Source of the DNA: Candidatus Eiseniibacteriota bacterium
Lineage (GTDB): Bacteria > Joyebacterota > Joyebacteria > Joyebacterales > Joyebacteraceae
DNA length: 46,817 nucleotides
Reading direction: 5' to 3'
Assembly (NCBI GenBank): GCA_030600655.1
Contig: JAUVLP010000008.1
Location: forward strand, 1-46,817
The position numbers and the translations under genes were made by a program. Shown here one piece after another: positions 26,864-36,152 of the stretch. Below the pieces are notes generated by a model. It was not told the DNA's origin and did no database searches. It was given only the letters and a program-made list of their open reading frames with translations. Position 1 is the first letter of the stretch; each line of letters opens with the position of its first letter.

Positions 26864-29204
26864 CGCGGAGAGACTCATCTGGATGGCTCGCCGGGCATTC
26901 GCCATGAGCCCTGCTGAACTCGCAGTCAGATCCTGGCGTGGGGTTCGAAATCGGTTCCTCCGTTCCGGGCGATCACGTCCACAGCACGAACTGGCATCTC
27001 TCGATCAGGTGGTAGTGCGTCGGCCGGGTTGTCTGGACGAGGAGACAGGGAGGCTTCTGCCGGGCGCGCTGGATGGCGCGGCCCTGAAGGAAGCCCTGGT
27101 AAGGATCGGGGCTTCGCCCGATGGAGTAGTGACGGATGCGGAGGGCATTCTCAGCGGCCGGATTCCTGCATTCGGCTGGACGCGATTTGAGCTCAAGTAC
27201 CCACCGGATTGGCTCGGCGATCCTGTGACGGGTGGCTCGTGGCCGCTCGAGTATTGGGCTACGCTCGACTTCCGCTTCCAGGAAGGACTGGACGATCCGC
27301 GCTACGTCTGGGAACTCAACCGGCAGCACGAGCTGGTGACGCTTGCCCGTGCATACGTGCTGACTTCGGACGTTCGCTATGCGGAAGCGGTGTGGTCAGG
27401 CATAAGAACGTGGGTGGAACAGAATCCACCCTTCTACGGGATAAACTGGACGAGCGCGCTCGAGATCTCCATCCGGCTCATTTCGTGGGCGCTCGCAGTG
27501 GATCTAGTAGGTCTTGCGGGGGCGCGGGATGGCGATGCAGAGATCCTGGCGCTGAGTGTCGCGTTGCAGGGGCGGCACTTGCATGATAACCTTTCAGTCT
27601 ATGCTTCATCGAAGAACAATCATCTGATCGGGGAGGCCTGTGGCCTTCTTGTTGCAGGGGCCAAGTTCACGTTTCTCGGTGAGGCGGAGAGCTGGGTAGC
27701 TCGTGGACGACGCGTTTTGGAACGCGAATTGCCCCTCCAGGTGTGTGGTGATGGAGTAAGCCGCGAACTGTCGGTTCAGTACCAGAGTTTCGTAATGGAG
27801 TTCGGCCTGATGGCGTTGGCGGCAGCGAGATCGATCGACCGACCGATGAGTGACGGTTTCCGTGAGGTGATCGGGCGGATGGCGATCTTCCTGACGTCGA
27901 TTTGTGGAGAGGCTGAGATACCTCCTTCGATCGGGGATGAGGACGGTGGGCGAGTCTATGATCTTGGTGGTGAACAGCACCGCCAGGCGCTTCGAGCGGC
28001 TGCGTGTGGAGCACTTGCTGGAGGACTCGCGAGTGTGGAGGCCGTAGAAGCTCGCGACCTGGAGCCGGCGGTCTGGATGATGGGTCCGGAGGTGTCTTAT
28101 GAGAGACCTCCATGTGCTGAGGCGGCAGATGGGAGTGTCGGGGACTCGCGGAGCATGGCGTTCCCCGAGGGTGGGTACTACGTTCTGAGGAGGGGTGGCC
28201 GGCTCGGGGTGATTGACTGTGGCGAACTGGGATATCTTTCGATCGCTGCGCACGGTCACGCTGACTGCCTGTCTGTGTCGATGGCAGTGGATGGGCGCTG
28301 GCTGATAGTTGATCCAGGGACCTACTGCTACCACCGGGCGCGCGAGTGGCGGGATCATTTCAGATCCACACACGCGCACAACACAGTAACCGTGGACGGC
28401 CTGAGCCAATCGGAGATGCGCGGCCCGTTCATGTGGGGCAGACGAGCCAAGCCGCGCCCGCGTGCTTGGATGTCTTCCAGACTCTTCGACCTTTTCGAAG
28501 GGGCTCATGATGGATACGCCAGGAGCAGTGGCGTAACGCACCGTCGCACGGTCGTGCTCACGCTAGGTGGAGCCTGCATCATTGTAGATCAGCTCGATGG
28601 CTCCGGTGAACACCATGTGTCGGCATCTTTTCAGCTCGACACCGGCGTACGCGTCATGGTGGAGGACAGAGATGATCGGGAGGAGAGGGGCAGGAGTGGC
28701 GTGAACGGTGCAGGCGTCATGTGGAGTGCGGATGAGCACATGGATCTGAGTTTCGCGGACGGTACGGGACTTCGGCTGAGCGCCTGGTTGCCAGATGGTC
28801 TGGAGTGCTCGGTATTGACCGGTTCGGAGGAGCCGCGGCGGGGGTGGGTTTCGCACGGATTCGGCCAGATGGATGCGGCGCCGCAGGTTCTGTTCGAGGG
28901 TATGCTCGAGCTGCCTGCTACGCTCGTATGCGCGACTGTCCCGCTCGGGCACGACAGACGCGTCGAGATCGAACGGGAGAGAGATTTCTTGGAACGGGGG
29001 GTAGCTATCCGGTTTACGGATGGGGACCGCGTTGAACGATGCCTCTTCGGAGCATCGGAGTCTGTCGGGGAGTCGTTCAGGGGGACGTTTGGAATCGAGG
29101 TATCTCATGACGGCAAAGTTGAGACCTCGGGCTTCGAGATAGAAAAATGGAATCGTGGAGAACGGACAGCGGATTTCACAGAGGTTTCAAATCAGCTTGA
29201 GTAA
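26856..29204 (+). CDS. Heparinase II/III-like (uronic-acid polysaccharide lyase-type) protein
   Basis: N-terminal alpha-helical toroid-like region plus AHGHADCLSVSMAVDGRWLIVDPGTYCYHRAREWRDHFRSTHAHNTVTVDGLSQSE. Confidence 0.85.
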   Translation: MASAERLIWMARRAFAMSPAELAVRSWRGVRNRFLRSGRSRPQHELASLDQVVVRRPGCLDEETGRLLPGALDGAALKEALVRIGASPDGVVTDAEGILSGRIPAFGWTRFELKYPPDWLGDPVTGGSWPLEYWATLDFRFQEGLDDPRYVWELNRQHELVTLARAYVLTSDVRYAEAVWSGIRTWVEQNPPFYGINWTSALEISIRLISWALAVDLVGLAGARDGDAEILALSVALQGRHLHDNLSVYASSKNNHLIGEACGLLVAGAKFTFLGEAESWVARGRRVLERELPLQVCGDGVSRELSVQYQSFVMEFGLMALAAARSIDRPMSDGFREVIGRMAIFLTSICGEAEIPPSIGDEDGGRVYDLGGEQHRQALRAAACGALAGGLASVEAVEARDLEPAVWMMGPEVSYERPPCAEAADGSVGDSRSMAFPEGGYYVLRRGGRLGVIDCGELGYLSIAAHGHADCLSVSMAVDGRWLIVDPGTYCYHRAREWRDHFRSTHAHNTVTVDGLSQSEMRGPFMWGRRAKPRPRAWMSSRLFDLFEGAHDGYARSSGVTHRRTVVLTLGGACIIVDQLDGSGEHHVSASFQLDTGVRVMVEDRDDREERGRSGVNGAGVMWSADEHMDLSFADGTGLRLSAWLPDGLECSVLTGSEEPRRGWVSHGFGQMDAAPQVLFEGMLELPATLVCATVPLGHDRRVEIERERDFLERGVAIRFTDGDRVERCLFGASESVGESFRGTFGIEVSHDGKVETSGFEIEKWNRGERTADFTEVSNQLE

Positions 29205-29237
29205 CCACATGTTGGGGAGAGGAGAGGTTCCGGAGAT

Positions 29238-30563
29238 ATGAGAATCAGTGTTCTTGGACTCGGATATGTGGGTTGTGTATCGGCAGCCTGTTTTACGGAC
29301 ATGGGCCATCACGTGATAGGTCTGGATGTGGACCCGAGGAAGCTCGAGCCGATTCGAAAGGGTCTGAGCCCCATTGTTGAGCCGGGCCTGGGCGAGCTTA
29401 TCGAAAAGGCCGTCAAGAATGGAATACTGACAGTGACGGACGATTACCACGAAGCGATTACCAAGACGGAAATCTCGCTTGTGTGCGTTGGTACTCCATC
29501 AATGGAGAGCGGCAGTCCGAATCTGGACTACACCAAGCGCGTGTGTGAGCAGATGGGGAAAGTTTTCACGCAGAAGGGTGAGTTCCACACGGTGATCTTC
29601 AGGAGCACAATACCTCCCGGCACCGTTGAGACGGAGCTGATCCCGATTCTCGAGAGTTCGTCGGGGAAGAAAGAGGGAAAGGACTTTGGGGTCTGCTTCA
29701 ATCCGGAATTCCTTCGTGAAGCTTCTGCCATCAAGGATTTCTACAATCCACCGAAAATAGTGATAGGCGAGCGTACGCCTGGAAGTCGTGCGGGCGACGT
29801 ATTGGAGGAGCTTTGTGCTCCAATCGATGCCCCACTTGTAAGAACCGAGCTTTCCGTATCGGAGATGGTGAAGTACGCGGACAACTGCTTCCACGCCATC
29901 AAGGTCTGTTTCGCCAATGAGATCGGGAACGTGGCAAAGGGACTCGGCGTTTCGGACAGTCACAAGGTGATGGAGATCTTCTGCTTGGACACACAGCTCA
30001 ATCTATCTCCCTACTATCTCAAGCCCGGCTTCGCCTTTGGTGGCTCGTGTCTCCCGAAGGACCTGAGGGCAATAGTGCGAATGAGTCAGAGGCTTGACAT
30101 CGAGTGTCCGGTTCTGAGTGCGGCGACGCCGTCGAACGATCTGCAGATTCAGCGTGCCATCAACTACATCAGGGAGAGCGGCAAGAAGAAGGTCGGCGTT
30201 CTTGGAATGAGTTTCAAGGCCGAGACGGACGATCTCAGGGAGAGCCCCATCGTTCAGGTCGTCAGTACTCTGATCGGTAAGGGATACGATCTCTGCATCT
30301 ACGACGAGAACATCTCCTGGGATGAGCTCTTCGGTGCGAATCTTGGATTCCTCGAGAGTGAACTGCCGTACGCGCAGAGTCTCAAGGCTGCCAGTGTCGA
30401 TGAACTACTGGAGAGATCCGAGGTCATTGTTGTGGCCAACAGCGCCGAAGAGTTCGAGAGCGTACCCTCCAGAATGCGCGAGGACCAGATAATGATCGAC
30501 CTCGTGCGAATTGTGGAAGATACCTCAGTGGCGCGCGGAACCTACATAGGTATCGCCTGGTAG
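29238..30563 (+). CDS. UDP-glucose/GDP-mannose dehydrogenase family, most like GDP-mannose 6-dehydrogenase (AlgD)
   Basis: MRISVLGLGYVGCVSAACFTDMGHHVIGLDVD; LDTQLNLSPYYLKPGFAFGGSCLPKDLRAI. Confidence 0.88.
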   Translation: MRISVLGLGYVGCVSAACFTDMGHHVIGLDVDPRKLEPIRKGLSPIVEPGLGELIEKAVKNGILTVTDDYHEAITKTEISLVCVGTPSMESGSPNLDYTKRVCEQMGKVFTQKGEFHTVIFRSTIPPGTVETELIPILESSSGKKEGKDFGVCFNPEFLREASAIKDFYNPPKIVIGERTPGSRAGDVLEELCAPIDAPLVRTELSVSEMVKYADNCFHAIKVCFANEIGNVAKGLGVSDSHKVMEIFCLDTQLNLSPYYLKPGFAFGGSCLPKDLRAIVRMSQRLDIECPVLSAATPSNDLQIQRAINYIRESGKKKVGVLGMSFKAETDDLRESPIVQVVSTLIGKGYDLCIYDENISWDELFGANLGFLESELPYAQSLKAASVDELLERSEVIVVANSAEEFESVPSRMREDQIMIDLVRIVEDTSVARGTYIGIAW

Positions 30564-30610
30564 TAGAGCTGGATGCACGTTTCAGCTCCTACGTTTCGAC
30601 GGAGACGACC

Positions 30611-31828
30611 GTGGAAAAGAACAAGAGAATTCTCATAATTGTCGAGAACCTCCCGGTTCCATTCGACAGGCGTGTCTGGCTTGAGTCGACGACGCTTACA
30701 GCTGCCGGTTACGGTGTCAGCGTCATCTGTCCGCAGGGGAAAAACTTCCGGGAGTCGTTCGAGGTCATAGATGGGATCTCAATCTACCGCTATCCACCGC
30801 CGCCTCCTACGACGAATAAGCTCTCATATGCATGGGAGTTTCCCTACTGCTGGGTGATGTCTCTCAGGCTCGCCTCAAAGGTGGCGCGGAGAGAAGGCTT
30901 TGATGCGATTCATGCGTGCAATCCGCCCGACACATTTTTCCTGATCGGGTTGTTGTTCAAGCTTTTCAGACGCTCGAAATTCGTGTTCGACCAGCATGAC
31001 CTTTGTCCTGAACTCTACCTTTCCAGGTTCGGGGGACGCCCGGCTGTCAATTTCGGGCTGCTTCGCGGCCTCGAGTGGCTCACGTATCGCACCGCAGACA
31101 TGGTGATAGCGACGAATTTCTCTTACAAGAAGCATGCTTCCACGGTCGGACGGTTTCCAGAGAGCAAGATCCACGTTGTCCGGAGCGGTCCGAGGATCTC
31201 TCAGTTCACACCCGTCGAGCCGGAGGAAGAGCTCAAAAGGGGAAAGAAATACCTGGTCTGTTATCTCGGGGTCATGGCTCCTCAGGACGGACTCGACTAC
31301 TTGCTCCGCTCGATCAGACACGTCGTCGATGTTGTCGATCGGAAGGATGTCCACTTCGTGCTGATCGGTTCGGGGGATTCTTTTGTCGATGTGAAGCTCC
31401 TCCGCGACGACCTCGGTCTTACCGATTGCGTCGAGATGACGGGTCGCATTTCAGACGAGGACGTGAGGAGATATCTGTCGACAGCCGATGTTTGCGTCTG
31501 TCCTGATCCGAAGAATCTCCTGAACGATGTCTCCACGATGAACAAGGTTCTTGAGTACATGACTTTTGCCAAACCGATGGTCTCCTTTGATCTCAAGGAG
31601 AGCCACTACTCTGCACAGGATGGCGCGCTGTACGCCGTGCCCAATGATGAAATCGAGTTCGGGGAGCGGATCATACAGCTCCTGGACGATCCTGAACTCC
31701 GGGAGAGACTGGGCAAGCAGAACCGCAAGCGCATCGAGGAATCCCTCTGCTGGGAACACACGGGAGAGGAGATCGTCAGAGCCTACGATGCCCTGTTCGG
31801 TTTCGATGCGGCGCCGGAGGAAGCGTGA
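30611..31828 (+). CDS. GT4 glycosyltransferase
   Basis: ILIIVENLPVPFDRRVWLESTTLTAAGYGVSVICP; VFDQHDLCPELYLSRF. Confidence 0.88.
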   Translation: MEKNKRILIIVENLPVPFDRRVWLESTTLTAAGYGVSVICPQGKNFRESFEVIDGISIYRYPPPPPTTNKLSYAWEFPYCWVMSLRLASKVARREGFDAIHACNPPDTFFLIGLLFKLFRRSKFVFDQHDLCPELYLSRFGGRPAVNFGLLRGLEWLTYRTADMVIATNFSYKKHASTVGRFPESKIHVVRSGPRISQFTPVEPEEELKRGKKYLVCYLGVMAPQDGLDYLLRSIRHVVDVVDRKDVHFVLIGSGDSFVDVKLLRDDLGLTDCVEMTGRISDEDVRRYLSTADVCVCPDPKNLLNDVSTMNKVLEYMTFAKPMVSFDLKESHYSAQDGALYAVPNDEIEFGERIIQLLDDPELRERLGKQNRKRIEESLCWEHTGEEIVRAYDALFGFDAAPEEA

Positions 31829-32835
31829 TGGGTGGGCCAGTCGGGTGCGTTGCCGCGGTCACATACGGATGTAACTCCAGGTGTGTCATGTGCGATATCT
31901 GGAAGAAAGACGCGGATGTGGCGAGGGAGCTTGCTCCCGATGAGTATCGCTGGTTGCCACGCAGTCTCAAATCGATCAACGTGAGCGGTGGAGAGCCTTT
32001 CCTTCGTGACGACCTGCCCGAGATCGTTGCTGTTATGTCAGAGACTTGTGCGAGCGCTCGGATCGTCATATCGACCAACGGTCTTTTGCCGGAGCGCATA
32101 GAGGCCGCTGTTGCGAGGATGATTGAGACATCTTCGAGAGGATCCGATCCGGTGGCTGTGAGGGTATCCGTCGACGGCATAGGGGAGGCGCACGATCGGA
32201 TGCGCGGCATTCCGGGCGCCTACGAAAAAGCGATGGAGACGGTGAGCAGACTGCAGAGGCGATTGGTTCCGGACCTCGGGCTTGCGGCAACCTTGACGAA
32301 GGACAACATCGGCGAGATCACCAAGGTGAAGAAGAAGGCGGACGAACTTGGCATCCGCTTCATAATGAGTGCCGCACACAGTTCCCCGATCTTCTTCGGT
32401 GAGCACGAAGTGGAGCGCCCTTACTCGAAGACGTCCGTGGCTGAGGTGCTCGAGCTCATGCAGGAACACCTCCGCTCGTGGCGTCCCTATGACTGGGCCA
32501 GGGCGTACTACCTGAGGGGGGTCGTCGAGTACATTCGGGGGCGCCCAAGGCGGTTGCCATGCCGCGCCGGGCAGGACTTCTTCTTTCTGGATCCCTGGGG
32601 TGATGTCTATCCCTGCAATATCGGTGGGACGAAAATGGGGAATGTGCGGGAGAGCGGTTTCGAAAACATGCAGCGAAAGACGACATGCGCGGTGCGTGAA
32701 TCAGTGGCGTCGTGCGATGTTCAGTGCTGGATGGTCTGCACGGTAGCACCGCCGATGAGCAAGCGGCCTCTGAAGCCGCTCGCCTGGATGCTCGGAGCCA
32801 AATTCCTAGGGCTTGATACCAGGGTGGACAAGTGA
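31828..32835 (+). CDS. Radical SAM protein with SPASM-like C-terminal cysteines
   Basis: AAVTYGCNSRCVMCDIWKK (CX3CX2C); NVSGGEPFLRDD; C-terminal CRAGQDFFFLDPWGDVYPCNIGGTKMGNVRES...CAVRESVASCDVQCWMVC. Confidence 0.88.
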   Translation: MGGPVGCVAAVTYGCNSRCVMCDIWKKDADVARELAPDEYRWLPRSLKSINVSGGEPFLRDDLPEIVAVMSETCASARIVISTNGLLPERIEAAVARMIETSSRGSDPVAVRVSVDGIGEAHDRMRGIPGAYEKAMETVSRLQRRLVPDLGLAATLTKDNIGEITKVKKKADELGIRFIMSAAHSSPIFFGEHEVERPYSKTSVAEVLELMQEHLRSWRPYDWARAYYLRGVVEYIRGRPRRLPCRAGQDFFFLDPWGDVYPCNIGGTKMGNVRESGFENMQRKTTCAVRESVASCDVQCWMVCTVAPPMSKRPLKPLAWMLGAKFLGLDTRVDK

Positions 32836-32872
32836 GAGTCACCGGTGTCGCTGGGAGGTATGTCATCCTGTT

Positions 32873-34093
32873 ATGAGAGTACTCGCGGCAAACAAGTTCT
32901 ATTTCATTAGAGGTGGCGCCGAGCGATATCTCTTTGAACTGGCTCGTATTCTAGAAGTACGTGGTCACAGCGTAGTTCCGTTCGCGATGGAGCACCCGAT
33001 GAACGAGGAGAGTGAACACGCCGACCTGTTCGTTTCACACGTCAGGTTTGATGCGCGGCGCGGAATCGGGGGCTGCTTCAGGACTGCTGCGCGAGTGATT
33101 CACTCTGTGGAGGCAAGGAGGAAGATCGAAGCGTTAGTAAGACGCACGCGCCCTGATGTGGCCCATCTTCACAACATAGCGCACCAGCTTTCTCCTTCGA
33201 TCATCTATGGGTTGAGAGCGGAAGGCGTTCCGATCGTACAGACACTTCACGATCACAAGCTCATCTGTCCGAACTATCAGATGTTTGTTCATGGGCAGCC
33301 GTGCGAACGCTGTGCAGAGTGGCGCTATTACAATGCGTGTGTTCACAGATGCATGCACGGCTCGGTGGCGTGGAGCGCTCTTGTGGCTTTTGAGGCCTAT
33401 GCGCGCAAATTGATGGGAACGTACAGCAAACACGTAAGTGTCTTCATAGCTCCGAGCCAATCGCTCAGGGAGCGCATGATAGCGCACGGCGTTGAGCCGG
33501 GGAAGATAGTCCATCTGCCATACGCGATTGCACTGGACCGCTACGAACCCCGGTTCGAATCTGATGGATATGCGGTCTACGTAGGCCGGCTTTCGGTTGG
33601 AAAGGGGCTGGAAACGCTGCTGGAGGCTCTCGCACTCTCTCCGGGCGTCGTATTCAAGGTGATAGGGGATGGTCCTCTTGCGGGTGATCTCAGGGCGACA
33701 GTGGAGCAGCGCGGGCTCAGGAACGTGGAGTTCGTGGGCTACAGAACCGGAAAAGAGCTCAGAACGCTGTTGCGCGGAGCTCAATTCGTTGTTATGCCAT
33801 CGGAGTGTTTCGAGAATTCCCCGCTTGCCGTGTACGAGGCATGCGCATACGGGAAGGCCGTGGTCGGCTCGACGATGGGTGGGATCCCGGAGCTGATCGA
33901 GGAGGGCGAGACGGGACTTCTCTTTGCATCCGGCGATGCGGGCGAGCTGGCATCAGCGCTCGCCACGCTTTGGAACGACCCGGAGAGATCGATCCGGATG
34001 GGCAAGGAGGCCCGTCTGCGCGCCGAGAGGGAGTACGGTCCTGATCACCATTACGAGCGGATAATGTCGATTTACGAGAGGGTCATGCAGTGA
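32873..34093 (+). CDS. GT4 glycosyltransferase
   Basis: MRVLAANKFYFIRGGAERYLFELARILEVRGHSVVPF; PSECFENSPLAVYEACAYGKAVVGSTMGGIPELIEEGETG. Confidence 0.9.
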   Translation: MRVLAANKFYFIRGGAERYLFELARILEVRGHSVVPFAMEHPMNEESEHADLFVSHVRFDARRGIGGCFRTAARVIHSVEARRKIEALVRRTRPDVAHLHNIAHQLSPSIIYGLRAEGVPIVQTLHDHKLICPNYQMFVHGQPCERCAEWRYYNACVHRCMHGSVAWSALVAFEAYARKLMGTYSKHVSVFIAPSQSLRERMIAHGVEPGKIVHLPYAIALDRYEPRFESDGYAVYVGRLSVGKGLETLLEALALSPGVVFKVIGDGPLAGDLRATVEQRGLRNVEFVGYRTGKELRTLLRGAQFVVMPSECFENSPLAVYEACAYGKAVVGSTMGGIPELIEEGETGLLFASGDAGELASALATLWNDPERSIRMGKEARLRAEREYGPDHHYERIMSIYERVMQ

Positions 34094-35187
34094 AAATCGC
34101 AATGCTGGGACAGAAGGGCATACCGGCCACGTACGGCGGAATTGAACGCCACGTCGAAGAACTGTGCATGAGACTCGTGGACAGGGGACACGATGTGACG
34201 GTTTACTGCCGACCGTACTATACGAAGATCAAGGGTGACTACCGGGGCATACGTATAGTGACAATCCCGAGCGTGAGAACGAAGCACCTTGACACAGCGA
34301 CACACTGTGCACTGGCCATCCCGCATATTCTGGCCAACAACTACGACATCGTTCACTTTCACGCGCTGGGGCCGTCCCTTTTCGCGAACCTCCCACAGCT
34401 GCGGGGTATGAGAACCGTGGTTACGGTGCACGGTCTCGACTGGCAGCGTGAGAAGTGGGGAAGTTTCGCCACCTGGGTTCTGCGAAGGTGCGAGCACACA
34501 TCGATATTCTATCCTGACAGAACGATTGTGGTCTCCAAAGCTCTGAGGGACTATTTCGAGGATCAATATGGGAAAATAGTGACCTACATTCCGAACGGCA
34601 CGGTCCTCCCGCACATGCGTCAGGCCGAGCAGATAAAGGCAATGGGAATCGAACCCGGGAAGTACATACTTTTCGTGGGCCGTCTCGTTCCTGAGAAGGG
34701 CTGTCACTATCTCCTGGACGCATACCGACAGCTCGATACCGATATGGAACTTGTGATAGCGGGGGGGACCAGTTTCTCTTCGGAGTATGTTGACAAACTC
34801 CACGCGATGGGAGGAGACAGAGTGCGTTTCCTCGGGTACATCTATGGCGACGTGCTGGATGAGTTGTACTCGAACGCGAATGTCTTCGTCCTTCCCTCTG
34901 ATCTTGAGGGGCTTCCGATCGCACTTCTGGAGGCGATGAGCTTCGGAAACTGCTGCCTGACGAGCAATATTCCGGAGAACCTGGAAGTCATTGGCGATTG
35001 CGGCGAGACGTTCAGGAAGGGTGACGTAAAGGATCTTGCCGGCAAGCTTGCGGTGCTGCTCGAGAATCCGGAGCGATGCAAAGCGATGGGGACACGTGCT
35101 CACAGGCACGTTCTCGAGACCTACGACTGGGACGGGGTGACGCTCCACACCGAGGCCATCTATTATTCAATGCTGCGAGGTTTCTGA
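34090..35187 (+). CDS. GT4 glycosyltransferase (DUF1972/WchF-type N-terminus)
   Basis: MKIAMLGQKGIPATYGGIERHVEELCMRLVDRGHDVTVYCRPYYT; VGRLVPEKGCHYLLDAYRQL. Confidence 0.88.
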   Translation: MKIAMLGQKGIPATYGGIERHVEELCMRLVDRGHDVTVYCRPYYTKIKGDYRGIRIVTIPSVRTKHLDTATHCALAIPHILANNYDIVHFHALGPSLFANLPQLRGMRTVVTVHGLDWQREKWGSFATWVLRRCEHTSIFYPDRTIVVSKALRDYFEDQYGKIVTYIPNGTVLPHMRQAEQIKAMGIEPGKYILFVGRLVPEKGCHYLLDAYRQLDTDMELVIAGGTSFSSEYVDKLHAMGGDRVRFLGYIYGDVLDELYSNANVFVLPSDLEGLPIALLEAMSFGNCCLTSNIPENLEVIGDCGETFRKGDVKDLAGKLAVLLENPERCKAMGTRAHRHVLETYDWDGVTLHTEAIYYSMLRGF

Positions 35188-35242
35188 CGCGGGGCATCCC
35201 TGCACGGTTGGTCTTGGACCGGTCATCCAAGGAGTTCAAGGA

Positions 35243-36130
35243 TTGGATATCGCTGGGCTGTTGGCAACAGAACATGAAGCGATCGAGGAAGCGCTTGATC
35301 AATGGCTTCCCGCTGAGGGAGAGTACCCTGCACTGATCCACGAGGCGATCAGGTACTCCGTGCTCGGTGGTGGGAAGCGCCTCCGCCCGATCTTGGCGCT
35401 GGCTGCGACGCGTTCGCTCGGATGCGATGCTGACCGGATTGTCAGGTCGGCGTGTGCCATCGAGTACGTGCACTGTTGCTCACTGGTTCTCGATGATCTG
35501 CCTTCGATGGATGATGCCTCCATGCGTCGAGGCCGGCCAACGGTCCACAGGGCTTTCGGTGTCGCGACGGCCATTCTTGCGGCCAATGCGCTTCTCATGC
35601 ACGCTTTCAGTCTTATCGCCGATAATGGTGAAGCCGTTGGTGCACCAGGAAGTTCTGTGGCGGCAGCCACCAGAGATCTTGCGACGGCTGTAGGCTCGTA
35701 CGGCATGGTCGGTGGTCAGCACGTGGACCTGGAGTCCTCGCGTGGGGGCCGTGTCGATTCAGGAACCGTAGAATACATTCAGAGTCGCAAGACGGGTGCG
35801 CTGTTCGTCGTGGCCGCTACGACTGGAGGCACGCTGCTGGGAGCGGAGCAGCCCCGAATCGACGCCGTCGCGTCTTACGCGCGCAAGCTTGGGTTTATCT
35901 ACCAGATCGTCGACGACATCATGGACGTGGAGGGGGACGAAGAGGTTGTCGGTAAGGATCTCCGCAAGGATAAAGGGAAGCTGACCTTCGTTACCCTGTA
36001 CGGAGTTGATGGTGCACGCAGGATGGCTGAGAACCTTGTGCGTGAGGCGCGTTCCTCGCTCAGTTCCGTGGGAGAAGATGTAGATGCCTTGAGTGAGTTG
36101 GTGGGCTACTGTCTCGAAAGAGTGTCGTGA
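35243..36130 (+). CDS. Polyprenyl (farnesyl/geranylgeranyl) diphosphate synthase
   Basis: GGGKRLRPILALAA; first Asp-rich motif LVLDDLPSMDDASMRRGRPTVH; second YQIVDDIMDVEGD. TTG start with AAGGAG upstream. Confidence 0.9.
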   Translation: MDIAGLLATEHEAIEEALDQWLPAEGEYPALIHEAIRYSVLGGGKRLRPILALAATRSLGCDADRIVRSACAIEYVHCCSLVLDDLPSMDDASMRRGRPTVHRAFGVATAILAANALLMHAFSLIADNGEAVGAPGSSVAAATRDLATAVGSYGMVGGQHVDLESSRGGRVDSGTVEYIQSRKTGALFVVAATTGGTLLGAEQPRIDAVASYARKLGFIYQIVDDIMDVEGDEEVVGKDLRKDKGKLTFVTLYGVDGARRMAENLVREARSSLSSVGEDVDALSELVGYCLERVS

Positions 36131-36152
36131 CCGTTGTTGCCACGGAGGGATT

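Noticed and set aside
27606-28541. 311-aa antisense ORF
   Set aside because: Lies entirely within the heparinase II/III gene; no independent support.
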